Shown here in pieces: positions 39,216 through 49,196 of a stretch of 64,000 bases of DNA. A model generated the notes under the pieces. That model ran no database searches. It was given only the letters and a program-made list of their open reading frames with translations, and was not told the origin of the DNA. The first letter of the stretch is position 1; each line of letters begins with the position of its first letter. Source of the DNA: a virus; IMG/VR virus record IMGVR_UViG_3300031707_000001, positions 62,001 to 126,000 of that record, one strand, 5' to 3'. The translations under genes and the position numbers were made by a program.

Positions 39216-39746
39216 ATGGACAACCCACAATTGGGATTTACCCAAAGGCTCGATGTTGAATTGAAATCTTGTAGTATGCCATCGCACGATCCTCGAAGAG
39301 GTTCAACGGAAGAATTGATTCGTGACATGCATAGGATCCTCACAGGCAACGGAGACTTCAACCACGGTTTGATCTTCAAGGTGGCGTCTGCCAATACCAA
39401 CCTGGGAATGCTACAGGAAAGTGTAAATGGTATGTCAACCAAACTAGATGGTCAGATTACAAAATGTCTGGCGATACAGAATGCCCACGCACTTGAGGCG
39501 GCAGAGAGGACGACAGTAGCCAAGGTAGGAAGAGCCATATGGGAAAACAAGTCCTTGATTTTTGTGATTGTTCTTGGAGCTTTAGTATACTGGGGAACTA
39601 TTACCAAACAGGCAGCGGCGGGCATTGGAGAAGAAAAGCTGGCGAAGTTGGTTGATGCTCGAATAGAGAAAATTCTTCCCGGCGGCACTTCGTTATTGCC
39701 ATCCAAACAGCAACCCAATCCAACCAAACAAATCAAGACACCTTGA
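39216..39746 (+). CDS. Helical protein with one transmembrane segment
   Basis: 176 residues from ATG 39216 after GAGGTAATACTT. A long helix-rich region is followed by SLIFVIVLGALVYWGTI (residues about 116-132) and a polar tail. It is a type of small membrane-anchored coil often seen in phage virion modules. Its stop overlaps the start of the beta-prime C-terminal gene. Confidence 0.55.
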   Translation: MDNPQLGFTQRLDVELKSCSMPSHDPRRGSTEELIRDMHRILTGNGDFNHGLIFKVASANTNLGMLQESVNGMSTKLDGQITKCLAIQNAHALEAAERTTVAKVGRAIWENKSLIFVIVLGALVYWGTITKQAAAGIGEEKLAKLVDARIEKILPGGTSLLPSKQQPNPTKQIKTP

Positions 39747-41602
39747 TGAAGCCTACCACCCTCGGACAAATCCTAGTCAATGACGCTCTTCCAGAAAAGT
39801 TCAGGAACTATGATCGTGTCCTGACCAAGGCAGAAGCAGATACGTTATTGACACAGATAGCCAAGGAAGTTCCCGATCAGTACAAGCATATTTCGTGGGA
39901 ACTTGTACAATTGGGAAAGGAAGCTGCTTTCACAGAAGGAAGCACACTCAAACTATCCGATCTACAGCCTGTATTCGACAAGACTGATCTACTCAAGCAT
40001 GTTGAACAGCAGGAGAAAAAGATCAAAGCCAGCAAAAGCATGACCGAGGAAGAAAAGCAGCAAGCCCTGGAAACAGTTTATACAGAAGTGCAGAAACTTA
40101 TCGTGGATCAAACATATGATTCGGCTTTAGCCAACAACAATCCGTTTGCCATTCAAGTAAAGTCAAAAGCTCGTGGTAACAAGTCGCAGTTGACGGCACT
40201 ACTGTCAACCCCATCTGTCTATCAGGATGCACAGGAACGCACCATACCGGTATTCATTCGTCGGAGCTATTCCGAAGGACTCGATCCTCACGAATACTGG
40301 GCATCTACATATGGCGCCCGCAAGGCCATTATCGCCACCAAGTTTGCAACCCGGGATGCTGGTGCGTTGGGTAAGCAGCTGGGAGTAGCTGTATCCAACT
40401 TGGTTGTGACTCAAGACGATTGTGGTACACCAGCCGGCATTCCGGTACCTACGGACGATAAAGACAATGTCGGAGCAGTTTTGTCCAGGAATACTGGACG
40501 CTATCCAGCCGGAACTGTAATTACCAAAGAAGTCTTAGCCGATTTGAAGCAGAAGAAAATGGACGAGATTGTTGTGCGTTCACCTATGACCTGTAGTTTG
40601 GCGGAAGGCGTTTGCAAACGGTGTGCCGGCTTACGGGAAGATGGAAACTTCCCACCAATCGGTTATCATCTGGGATTGAATGCTTCATCGGCTTTAGCTG
40701 AACGTATTGCACAGGCATCTCTTAATCAGAAGCATACAGGTGGACAACGTGATCCCAAAGGACACATCGTTTATGCTGGATTCGATGTGATTAACAACCT
40801 GGCCCAGGTTCCAAAGAATTTCCCAAATCGTGCTACAGTTGCAGAACACGAAGGTACAGTCGATAAGATTGAGGAAGCGCCACAGGGTGGTTGGAACGTA
40901 ATCATTGATAACAACGCCCACTACGTTCCGGCCGATCGGCCATTGCTTGTGAAGGAAGGTGACAAAGTAGAGCAAGGCGATACGCTTTCCGAAGGTATTG
41001 TCAATCCCGCTGATGCGGTACGTTTGAAGGGTATAGGAGAAGGCAGACGCTATTTTGCTGAGCGGTTTACCAAAGCTTTCAGGGAATCAGACTTTGAAGT
41101 CAACCGAAGAAACGTTGAAGCTGTAGCCAGGGCATCCATCGATCATGTAAGCGTAGACGATCCAGAAGGCGTCGGTGACTTCCTGCCCGGAGACATCATT
41201 TCGTATAGCGGGGTTGCACATTCTTATCGTCCTCGTGCAGATGCCCAGCAGTTGGATCCAGCCAAAGCCAAAGGTATGTATCTGGAACAGCCCGCATTAC
41301 ACTATACGATTGGTACACGGCTTACAGGTAAAATGGCTGAGGCATTAAAGAAGCACGGAGTGGGTAGTGTAATCGTACATCCACAGCCTGCAGGGTTCAG
41401 TTCTACCATGGTTGGTGTAACCAAGGTTCCGGCGTATACAGACGACTGGATGGCCAGATTGGGCTCTACATACTTGGAATCCCGCCTACTTGAAGATGTT
41501 CAACGTGGTGCAAAATCCAACGTGCACGGGCTAGAACCGTTGCCTGGTATTGCGAAAGGTGTTGAATTCGGTCAGCCGAAAGGTTCAAAATTTACTTACT
41601 AG
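39746..41602 (+). CDS. RNA polymerase: C-terminal half of beta-prime
   Basis: 618 residues from ATG 39746 (TGATG overlap). It begins TTLGQILVNDALP, matching the TTVGRALL region of bacterial beta-prime. SKARGNKSQLTAL, then SEGLDPHEYWASTYGARKAI near residue 175 (bridge helix), DDCGT near 225, and CSLAEGVCKRC near 285 complete the four-Cys zinc site. ASLNQKHTGG near residue 322 corresponds to the trigger-loop region. With the 33002 product it would make a full beta/beta-prime core. Six unrelated small genes separate the two halves. Confidence 0.92.
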   Translation: MKPTTLGQILVNDALPEKFRNYDRVLTKAEADTLLTQIAKEVPDQYKHISWELVQLGKEAAFTEGSTLKLSDLQPVFDKTDLLKHVEQQEKKIKASKSMTEEEKQQALETVYTEVQKLIVDQTYDSALANNNPFAIQVKSKARGNKSQLTALLSTPSVYQDAQERTIPVFIRRSYSEGLDPHEYWASTYGARKAIIATKFATRDAGALGKQLGVAVSNLVVTQDDCGTPAGIPVPTDDKDNVGAVLSRNTGRYPAGTVITKEVLADLKQKKMDEIVVRSPMTCSLAEGVCKRCAGLREDGNFPPIGYHLGLNASSALAERIAQASLNQKHTGGQRDPKGHIVYAGFDVINNLAQVPKNFPNRATVAEHEGTVDKIEEAPQGGWNVIIDNNAHYVPADRPLLVKEGDKVEQGDTLSEGIVNPADAVRLKGIGEGRRYFAERFTKAFRESDFEVNRRNVEAVARASIDHVSVDDPEGVGDFLPGDIISYSGVAHSYRPRADAQQLDPAKAKGMYLEQPALHYTIGTRLTGKMAEALKKHGVGSVIVHPQPAGFSSTMVGVTKVPAYTDDWMARLGSTYLESRLLEDVQRGAKSNVHGLEPLPGIAKGVEFGQPKGSKFTY

Positions 41603-41605
41603 TGC

Positions 41606-41635
41606 TTGCAAATGGCTAGAAGCTTATGATATAAA
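41606..41635 (+). promoter_or_regulatory. Candidate promoter
   Basis: TTGCAA (41606-41611), an 18-bp spacer and TATAAA (41630-41635) lie just after the polymerase stop and 45 bases before the next start. Confidence 0.4.
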
Positions 41636-41679
41636 TAGAGTTGGCATATAGCTTGGATCAGAACAAGGAGCACCGTAAC

Positions 41680-44025
41680 ATGTCAAAGTTTACTTCGTTG
41701 CTAGCGAATCTGCCCGTCGGACTTACCAAGAACGCCGATATTGAAAGTCCAGATGAGGTACAACTGGAACAAGATTTTGCACGTCTGGCCTATACATTCC
41801 TCAAGGACCGGGCTGCAGGTTTGATTCCATATCTGTTGGGATTTGAAGTCGTCGAACGTGAAGAGGACGGATCGAAGGCCGTAGGAATGTTTGGTTTCAA
41901 GATCGGTAAGGACTATTACTACGTGCCGGCTTTCTTCGTGAACAACCAGATCAAAGGCATGGATCTGCTATTTTCGAAGAGCACTAATATGTTCGTGCCG
42001 CTTCGTGAGCCGTGGATCAACCACATCATCAATCGGCAGACCATTCAGTTGGGCGGACCTATTTCTGAGCCAGAGCCTCTTCTTCGCCGGCAGTTTGAGC
42101 GTCCCCGTTTCGACTTCCTGGCCACACCACCTACGTTTCCTACAGGTATTCCAAAGGCATCAGAAGTCAAGTCAGCTGAAGCTATCCAAGCTGGGTTCAG
42201 TGCTTGGAATGACTTGCAGCAAGCTATTATAGATTCCGTCGAAAAAGATGCCGAGTTTCAGAAGGCGTGGGCAGGTGCTATTGCTCGTCTGGAGGGCACA
42301 CCGCTACCGTTCGAAAAGACGGCCGAAGGAAGCCGGTTGATCGATTGGATTGAAAAGAAGGGTGGAGTAAAAGCCGTCAACGTATTGTTCAAGACGATCA
42401 CAGAGAATCCAGGATTTGCCAAAGCAGCGTTGACGTTCTATCCCAATATTGAATCCTTGTTCGTAACGAAGTTTGCTGCTGAACTGGCGCCAGTGAAACA
42501 AGCTGCGAAGATTACAGTGATCACTGAAAAGACTGATTGGGTAGACGGTAAGGAAAAGAAACGCTTGGTGCGGGACGGGTTTACTATCCACGATACACGG
42601 GAACCTTCGGAGAAGTCCGAGACCTACGAGGTGGATTATGTCAAACGCTTCACAGCTCCAGATAAACCGGGTTTGTACAACGTGCTGCTACGTAACGGTG
42701 GGACGACACAGGCTTGGGTCTTCATGCCCTCTGCAGCGGCAAAGAACAAGTATTTGCTCGTTGTCGATACCGACGCCAAGAACTACTTCATGGCCGAACC
42801 CGGAGCACTATTTGTCCGAGATTCAGACATTATCGAAGGTCCCAATGCTTACTCAAAGGCCATAGATTTGTCTGATATGAAGATTGGGCACAAGTACATT
42901 ATGATCAATGCCCACGGGGAAGCATCTGTGCCAGTTGAAATCCGAAGCATCGTTGCTGAAGACGGTAAACGCATAAAGATGCACGTATACCATTTGAGTG
43001 GACCAAAGTATGAACGCCCAACTTACGGGCACGACTTCTCCACGCTGAAGACACACAGCAATATGGAACTGCAGAACGGGCCTGGCATTTGTGATCGGGA
43101 CTACATCCAGTTGGCTGACTATGAAGGCCGCAACTTGGCACAGGCTGGCCGTGATACAATCATTGTTCCAAGCAATTGGAAAGCATTGGAGATTCAGCCG
43201 GGCAACAAGGACATGGAAAGTTATGAGGCCAAGAACGTACAGGAAGACATGTTCCAGCCTGGCTCACAAACTGACGTAATGGATGCTTTGGCAAAGAACG
43301 CCTTCCACAAGGTTACGGTTGGATCCGATGACAAACTAGAGTATTACATCCAGATGGACGATAGCTTCGTGGACGGTAAGCCCATGAACTATAAGACAGC
43401 CATGGTTCGACTCGTATCCAAGTATGGCCTGGGTGTGGATGATTCAGAAACCATGCTCAAGGAAGCCAAGGATAACTTCAAGTCCAAGCGTCTCGTCAAG
43501 TTTGCACAGAGCCCAATGGTTGGTGTATACATGCCTCCAGAACAGCCTGTGACATATGGAATAGACGAGTTCAGTGGCGTAACAGAACAGCCGGCGCAGA
43601 ATCAGTTTATGCATGGCCAGATGACCGGCGTAGTTCCTCCACAGAACACAATGCGTCCTGGGTTCAACATTGGTGGTGAAACAGCCATGGACCTACAGGC
43701 AGCAGGGTTAGGCCAGGAAGCCGCAGGCGCCGGGCAGAAACAAGTATTCGACCACTCTACAATCGGGGGGCTGTCCAAGGTCTACGATTCCGGTGCAGTG
43801 ATTGATTCCTATGTTCCGGAACTGATGAAGTCCTTGGACCGTTTGGGACGTATCCTGTTCTTGTTCTATTGGAAGAACGAAGAGTTTACAGAACGCTATG
43901 GCAACGAAGACATGGCGGAAATGGAAGATACCATTCGGGGCGTGTTCAAGAGCTTTGGCGACCTGGTACTGCAGCTTCGTGAGAAGACCATTGGTTCCGA
44001 GGAATCAACGAACACGATCATATAA
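41680..44025 (+). CDS. Large structural protein of unknown role
   Basis: 781 residues from ATG 41680 after AAGGAG (41665-41670). The first 120 residues read as a globular domain (AGLIPYLLGFEVVEREEDGS). The middle is beta-rich with several HxYHLSGPKYERP-like strands, and the C-terminal 120 residues are helical (SYVPELMKSLDRLGRILFLF). Length and place between polymerase and capsid genes suggest a virion protein. The stop overlaps the next start by one base. Confidence 0.6.
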   Translation: MSKFTSLLANLPVGLTKNADIESPDEVQLEQDFARLAYTFLKDRAAGLIPYLLGFEVVEREEDGSKAVGMFGFKIGKDYYYVPAFFVNNQIKGMDLLFSKSTNMFVPLREPWINHIINRQTIQLGGPISEPEPLLRRQFERPRFDFLATPPTFPTGIPKASEVKSAEAIQAGFSAWNDLQQAIIDSVEKDAEFQKAWAGAIARLEGTPLPFEKTAEGSRLIDWIEKKGGVKAVNVLFKTITENPGFAKAALTFYPNIESLFVTKFAAELAPVKQAAKITVITEKTDWVDGKEKKRLVRDGFTIHDTREPSEKSETYEVDYVKRFTAPDKPGLYNVLLRNGGTTQAWVFMPSAAAKNKYLLVVDTDAKNYFMAEPGALFVRDSDIIEGPNAYSKAIDLSDMKIGHKYIMINAHGEASVPVEIRSIVAEDGKRIKMHVYHLSGPKYERPTYGHDFSTLKTHSNMELQNGPGICDRDYIQLADYEGRNLAQAGRDTIIVPSNWKALEIQPGNKDMESYEAKNVQEDMFQPGSQTDVMDALAKNAFHKVTVGSDDKLEYYIQMDDSFVDGKPMNYKTAMVRLVSKYGLGVDDSETMLKEAKDNFKSKRLVKFAQSPMVGVYMPPEQPVTYGIDEFSGVTEQPAQNQFMHGQMTGVVPPQNTMRPGFNIGGETAMDLQAAGLGQEAAGAGQKQVFDHSTIGGLSKVYDSGAVIDSYVPELMKSLDRLGRILFLFYWKNEEFTERYGNEDMAEMEDTIRGVFKSFGDLVLQLREKTIGSEESTNTII

Positions 44026-45014
44026 TGGAAATAGGTACTAAAACCGACAATGTTGTGGTTTGGACCCCATACGATGCGCTGTATCCGCAATTCGATTCAA
44101 GTTGGCGACATGGCGTGGCAAAAGGCATGGTCGACCATTCGAATTGGATATGTGCACTCCCAGAAATTGGTAAAGATCCTTGGGTCAGGGATCTCAAGGA
44201 CTATTTGGCTCAGTGTCGTAAATGGGGGCCTGATAGTTGTTTGGATAAAAGACTTTGGCCTTACCGCTATGTTATGGCCTGGCATGATCCAGGAAATTTG
44301 AATCAGATACGCTTTCGTTTGGAAGCGTTGTTGCTGACTGGAGCACCGTTCGATGTTATCAGCATGGACCTATCAGGTGGAGAATTGCCACCACAGCTAT
44401 TTCAGCTCTATGAAAAGATTTTCTTCAATGTCAGGGACAAGGACGGCCGGTTGCACGAATCCAGTTTCATTAGGATGAATGCGGCGCTGCCTGGAGGCCA
44501 GGCGTTGGATCGGAATACCCCGGCTGATGTGCTGTGGAAGTACATTGGCATGCGTTACGGGTATACCGGGTTGGTGTGGTACTGGGGAATGCCCAATCCA
44601 CACGGTAAATTGGAACACGATACGTTGATTATGGACGAGTTATGGCGTACAGCCCAGGCTATCATGATGGAAAGCGTGTTGCGACGAACCATAAATAACT
44701 TTGACCTGAACCACAATTTAGGCCAATATATAGATTATCAGCGTATGAGACACGAAACCGGAAAATCGACCGCAAAAGAAAATCAGGCCGAACTTGTTCT
44801 GTTGCAAGTCCTGCAGAAGTTTGCGCCCACTATGTTGGCAGCAAGCACCGAAATTGATAAGCAGCACGAGCGCACGGAGGCTATACGTAATCGACTGGCT
44901 GCCCAGGCGAATGTGGCGCAGCAGGTCATACCTGATTTTGGTAAGGATGTCGGGATGATTGGAATTGACAATTACATCAAACAGCACTTCAAAGAGGCTG
45001 ATCCGCAGAAGTAA
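44025..45014 (+). CDS. Hypothetical virion-block protein, source of the 10.3-kb duplication
   Basis: 329 residues. It contains WRHGVAKGMVDHSNWICALP and YEKIFFNVRDKDGRLHESSF near residue 128, and a helical C-terminus. Bases 44297-44326 and 44408-44480 are copied, in swapped order, into the gene at 10099. No family is recognised. Confidence 0.6.
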   Translation: MEIGTKTDNVVVWTPYDALYPQFDSSWRHGVAKGMVDHSNWICALPEIGKDPWVRDLKDYLAQCRKWGPDSCLDKRLWPYRYVMAWHDPGNLNQIRFRLEALLLTGAPFDVISMDLSGGELPPQLFQLYEKIFFNVRDKDGRLHESSFIRMNAALPGGQALDRNTPADVLWKYIGMRYGYTGLVWYWGMPNPHGKLEHDTLIMDELWRTAQAIMMESVLRRTINNFDLNHNLGQYIDYQRMRHETGKSTAKENQAELVLLQVLQKFAPTMLAASTEIDKQHERTEAIRNRLAAQANVAQQVIPDFGKDVGMIGIDNYIKQHFKEADPQK

Positions 45015-45025
45015 GGAGCAAACTC

Positions 45026-46495
45026 ATGCCAGTACCAACGTTCAAAGAATCATTGATGAATGCACTGCATTCGTCGGTTCGTTATTTCAATGAAGGGGTA
45101 GATCCGAACCGGGCCGTTATCAAAGCGGCACAGGATTTTGATTTCAATCCTGATCAGACTACTCGTTTGGTGGAAACGTTCAACACAGCCCGTACGATCT
45201 ATCATTATAAGAGTGCTGCCGATCGTACACTGCCATTCAGCATTGCTGACTCTGCAGTAGTAATTCCTGCCATTTTCGAGACGAAGAAAACAGCAGAAAA
45301 ACCGTCTCAATCTACGCACGATTATTCGGGATATGAAATTCCTGAAGCCGATTATCGTGACAGTACGATGATCAAGGCTTCCGTTGGTGTGAATGATGTT
45401 GATATCCCTGCACCTCGTGAATATCTCGATACCAACCTGAACTCACAGGGCATTCGAGCCATGGAGATGATCCGGACACAGCGCAAACTGGCGGAAGCAG
45501 CCCGTGATGAATCTAGGGTCCATGCTACCAAGGCAGCCACAATTTTCACAGCCGTGGCTAATGAACTGTCCCGGGGCTACGAAGAACAATGCCAGGATAA
45601 GTACAACCGTCTGGTTGGCGGTTACCAGAAATATGCATCCAAAGACATGGTAGAGTTCTGGAACCCAGTATTGACCAAGCTGGGTGAATTCATGCCCAAG
45701 TGGATGGTCAAAGGCGCCGAGGCCGTAAAAGAGGAAACGGTATATGATGATCGTGATCTTACGGCGTATACGGACTTGTTGAAAGAAGCCAAGGGGCTTA
45801 TGGAGATCGAAGCTGAAATGTTGGCCGTGGCCAGTGTCCTGGAAAAGGAAGCTTCTGATTTCGAACGGGAATGGATGGAAGCAATTGCTCCCGTTCTGCC
45901 AAAGGTGACTAAGAAGGAGGCCGCCTCCCTCACGGATTTTATTGATTCTCGTCTGCTGAAGGCGGCAGACGAGACTGTTTCTACCGAACGTGATACCCAA
46001 AGTTGGTTGACGGGTGAACCGGTCAAGATCAAGACGCAGAAGACGACAGGTAAGCCCAGTGATTCCGTGGTAGGCAAGGCAATGACTGAAGCTGTTACTG
46101 AACCTGTATCCGGTATGGTAGGCACGGGCATTGATTCTGCTTTGCGGAGTATAGTGATGGCGCCCTCCAAGAAACAGAATGTACAGTTGTCTGAACGTCT
46201 AAAGAACGTGCAGCGCCAGCTCATACTTGAAGATTTGATGACCAATGATCCAGTATTGAGCGAAGAGAATCCCGAGACCGTATCACAGGCGTATTCAGCT
46301 GTGCTGAACATGGCGCCGGAGCTGTCTGCCAATAAGGAAATTGTGCGGGCCATTCTTCGCCAGGCCGTTCATTCCGTGGCTATCAGCCCATTCGAAGCTG
46401 AGACCTGGACCAAGCTGGAACAGAATATTCGCAACATAGCCGGGAAGACAGATGTTCGTGGCCGGCCGATAGAAACTGGGGGAGAACGCAAATGA
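45026..46495 (+). CDS. Helical virion-block protein
   Basis: 489 residues after AAGGAG. YFNEGVDPNRAVIKAAQDF near residue 16 keeps the GVDP part of the recurrent motif. Long charged helices follow (residues about 140-310), then LTDFIDSRLLKAADET and a C-terminal helical domain. Function unknown. It overlaps the next gene by four bases. Confidence 0.55.
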   Translation: MPVPTFKESLMNALHSSVRYFNEGVDPNRAVIKAAQDFDFNPDQTTRLVETFNTARTIYHYKSAADRTLPFSIADSAVVIPAIFETKKTAEKPSQSTHDYSGYEIPEADYRDSTMIKASVGVNDVDIPAPREYLDTNLNSQGIRAMEMIRTQRKLAEAARDESRVHATKAATIFTAVANELSRGYEEQCQDKYNRLVGGYQKYASKDMVEFWNPVLTKLGEFMPKWMVKGAEAVKEETVYDDRDLTAYTDLLKEAKGLMEIEAEMLAVASVLEKEASDFEREWMEAIAPVLPKVTKKEAASLTDFIDSRLLKAADETVSTERDTQSWLTGEPVKIKTQKTTGKPSDSVVGKAMTEAVTEPVSGMVGTGIDSALRSIVMAPSKKQNVQLSERLKNVQRQLILEDLMTNDPVLSEENPETVSQAYSAVLNMAPELSANKEIVRAILRQAVHSVAISPFEAETWTKLEQNIRNIAGKTDVRGRPIETGGERK

Positions 46496-46851
46496 AGATT
46501 CGCACCTTTTACAGACTTGAAAACGATGTTTACTCCGTGAGTATCTATACTCAGGATTGGAGTGAGGGAGATAAGAATTTGATGCAGGAGTTTGGTGAAC
46601 CTCAGATCGATCTTGGTGGTACCTTTGGTACAGGACCTAACACCTTCACATTACCCAATCGTTTGGCAAGTATTCTTACCAACAGCCCGTTTACCCAGAA
46701 TTTTGATTCTCGTGATTATCCGACAACTCCGACAGCCGAGGATTGTGCTAATACGTGGGCGACAACAATTGCATCCAGATTAGCGTCTGCTGTTACAACT
46801 CTTCGTGCCAACGTTGACGACTATAGTCGGGAAACTGTGGAGACAGTCTGA
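46492..46851 (+). CDS. Hypothetical protein
   Basis: 119 residues starting in the previous stop (ATGA). FGEPQIDLGGTFGTGPNTF and a Ser/Thr-rich C-terminal part suggest a small beta domain. Its position just upstream of head maturation genes suggests a virion or assembly role. Confidence 0.55.
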   Translation: MKIRTFYRLENDVYSVSIYTQDWSEGDKNLMQEFGEPQIDLGGTFGTGPNTFTLPNRLASILTNSPFTQNFDSRDYPTTPTAEDCANTWATTIASRLASAVTTLRANVDDYSRETVETV

Positions 46852-47762
46852 TGAAAGAAAAATCTGCTCAAGACTTCATGGAATCTATGCGCCGTGGCGT
46901 ATCGCAGGTTCCTGGTATGGCTTCCCAGGCTGGCGGGGCCATAAAGGATTGGTACAAGAATTTGAATCCAGATGCCCGCAATGCTGTCATGCGTGGTTTG
47001 ATGGGTGCTGGCATTGGTGCGGGGGTGACAGGCGGACTTTCTGCTTTGTCCCCACACGATCCCGAAGAAAAACGGCCTATAATGGGCCCGGCATTGATAG
47101 GTGCTTTGATGGGCGGCGGCGCCGCAGCCGGCATACCTTATGGCTTGAAACTACTGGCCAATAAGGCGCAGTTGCCTGGGGAAGAAAGCCGTCCGCTTGG
47201 GGCAAACATACTCGAAAAAGCAACAGGGCCTATTTTTACCCATCCTGCAACAACAGCCGGAGCCGCACTCGGAGGTGGAGCTCTTTATGCAGCCGGAAGA
47301 AAAGTCAAAGGTGAAAAACCAGGAACATACGTTCAGAGTGAATTGGGAAGAACGTGGGAATCAACTAAGGCACCTGTTGTTTCCAAACCTTCAATAGTCG
47401 AGTTGGCAAATAAGCTTAAGACTATGTATCACGGGGAAAAGGGGGAATTGGAAACTATGTGGGAATTGGCTTCTCGTTCCCCATCCGAATTGTTATCGTT
47501 GACTGTGCACGAAGATCCTACAATAAGAAATGTTGCCAAAACTATACTGTCGAATAAGGCTAAGCAATTGGCAAATCCTCAGACCTATACATCAGCGGCT
47601 AGGAAAGCACCCGGACAAATAACTCGGGGAGCGTTGGATTTGACTCGACGAATTAGGGATACCTGGAGGGCTAAGCCCGCAGGTAGAGCGTCCATGTTGG
47701 CGATTCCTGGAGGTATGGCCGCAGGAGCACTTCTGGATAGATATCTCAAAGGAGAATACTAA
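46851..47762 (+). CDS. Glycine-zipper membrane-type virion-block protein
   Basis: 303 residues, start overlapping the previous stop by one base. There are three Gly/Ala hydrophobic segments: GLMGAGIGAGVTGGLSAL near residue 45, ALIGALMGGGAAAGIPYG near 82, and AGAALGGGALYAAG near 137. The C-terminal half is basic and helical. It resembles the proteins at 25449 and 31556 in style rather than sequence. Confidence 0.55.
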   Translation: MKEKSAQDFMESMRRGVSQVPGMASQAGGAIKDWYKNLNPDARNAVMRGLMGAGIGAGVTGGLSALSPHDPEEKRPIMGPALIGALMGGGAAAGIPYGLKLLANKAQLPGEESRPLGANILEKATGPIFTHPATTAGAALGGGALYAAGRKVKGEKPGTYVQSELGRTWESTKAPVVSKPSIVELANKLKTMYHGEKGELETMWELASRSPSELLSLTVHEDPTIRNVAKTILSNKAKQLANPQTYTSAARKAPGQITRGALDLTRRIRDTWRAKPAGRASMLAIPGGMAAGALLDRYLKGEY

Positions 47763-49183
47763 TGATTAAGTTGATTTACTCATCGGCGTTTGACACAACC
47801 GTGGACGTTGGTATGCGGTTGATTGAGGATCCTAGACAACTTAGCAAGTCTGCTTCAACAGTGTTTGATTGTGACTATGATACGATAAAGCCCGATAAGG
47901 ATCACCTGGGGATTCATTTGGTGGCCTTGGGTGACTTCGAGCACTATGGTATCAATCGCAATGGGGACGGATTCCCGAAAGCAGCATGCGCTAAGTATCA
48001 CGATACGTTTGTAAAGAATGGCGCTCTTTTCCGTCATCACCGCAATAAGGATCGTGAAGCCCGTTTGGGACAAGTCGTAAAGTCAGCTTACAATGAGCCA
48101 ATGGGACGCATCGAATTGTTCATTCATGCACATAAGGAAAAGGCTCGTGATGAATTGCAGAAGCTGGCGACTGAGGGTGATATCCCATTCAGCATGGCTT
48201 GCAAAGTAGCTTTTGATCGGTGTACAGTATGTAACACACTTCGGAAATCCTCAAAAGATCCAGATCAGTGCGAACACGTACTCATGAATTTAGGTAAGGT
48301 GGCCGACGACGGCAAAGTGACTGGCACCCAAAACGATGAACCTAACTTCTTTGACATCAGTTTCGTAACACGGCCGGCTGACCGGATTGCGTGGCATCTA
48401 AAGGCCGCATCCAACGAGATCATTGATTCAGTAAAACTGGCAGAAGCAGAAGGAATCTGGGTGCCAGATCACCTCGTCATTGTATCCCCGGAAGCACAGG
48501 ACAAGTTGGAACTGTTGAAGAAGTTGGCTGAGGAAGAACTCCACTATAAAGGCAGGGTTTGTGGTTGGATTGGTGCCACTGCCCGTCAACGCTACGATTG
48601 GGAGCTTCGAAAGGCAGCATCAACTCCAATGGATGACAAGTTGATTGAGGAATTACGTAAGCATGAACCCAAAGACGTCTTTTACAAATTGGCGTCAAAG
48701 GGCATCATCATGGATGTACGTTCTTTCTTTAAGTATGCCATGGGTTTGGATTTTGGTGATATCGCCGGATATGTGGATCAGGTACAGAAGCGAGCAGGAG
48801 GCGTATATACCCGAATGGTTGAATCCGGCCGTTGTCAGGAAGCATGCAACGATCGATTATTCGATGTTGATGTTTCTACCGGCGGTAACGACGTGCCGTC
48901 TATTACGACCAAAATAGCAGAGGAACTTACATTAGTTGGTCCTTGTATGGAACAACGCATTATCGAAACAACGATTAAGTATGGTGAAGAATTCAAACCA
49001 CAGATAGTGGTTGACACGAAACACGAAATAGAGTCTAATGATACTTTGACGGTAGATGCATTGGCTGAAAAATATGCTGCCTACAAATTGGCAGCCATTC
49101 AGGCCGTGCGAGCTATCAATAAGAATACTGATACGGATGCGCTGATTGCGATTGCGGCAGCGCAGAACTTGTTCACTAACTAA
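47762..49183 (+). CDS. Putative prohead maturation protease
   Basis: 473 residues. INRNGDGFPKAAC near residue 61, FRHHRNKD near 85 and PFSMACKVAF near 142 give the NxNGDxF, His and Ser landmarks of phage prohead proteases, followed by FFDISFVTRPAD. The long C-terminal part (residues about 220-473) may serve as an internal assembly domain. The gene lies directly before the scaffold-like and capsid genes, as expected. CTVCN and CEHVL form an unusual Cys pair set in the protease domain. Confidence 0.65.
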   Translation: MIKLIYSSAFDTTVDVGMRLIEDPRQLSKSASTVFDCDYDTIKPDKDHLGIHLVALGDFEHYGINRNGDGFPKAACAKYHDTFVKNGALFRHHRNKDREARLGQVVKSAYNEPMGRIELFIHAHKEKARDELQKLATEGDIPFSMACKVAFDRCTVCNTLRKSSKDPDQCEHVLMNLGKVADDGKVTGTQNDEPNFFDISFVTRPADRIAWHLKAASNEIIDSVKLAEAEGIWVPDHLVIVSPEAQDKLELLKKLAEEELHYKGRVCGWIGATARQRYDWELRKAASTPMDDKLIEELRKHEPKDVFYKLASKGIIMDVRSFFKYAMGLDFGDIAGYVDQVQKRAGGVYTRMVESGRCQEACNDRLFDVDVSTGGNDVPSITTKIAEELTLVGPCMEQRIIETTIKYGEEFKPQIVVDTKHEIESNDTLTVDALAEKYAAYKLAAIQAVRAINKNTDTDALIAIAAAQNLFTN

Positions 49184-49196
49184 CGGAGATAGATCC

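Noticed and set aside
37394-39745. Split of beta-prime as an intron, intein or sequencing error
   Set aside because: The first half ends with a normal stop, six complete genes with starts and overlaps follow, and the second half has its own start. No splice motif or intein motif is present.
45622-46353. 243-codon minus-strand frame
   Set aside because: Serine-rich shadow of the helical protein at 45026. No start signal.
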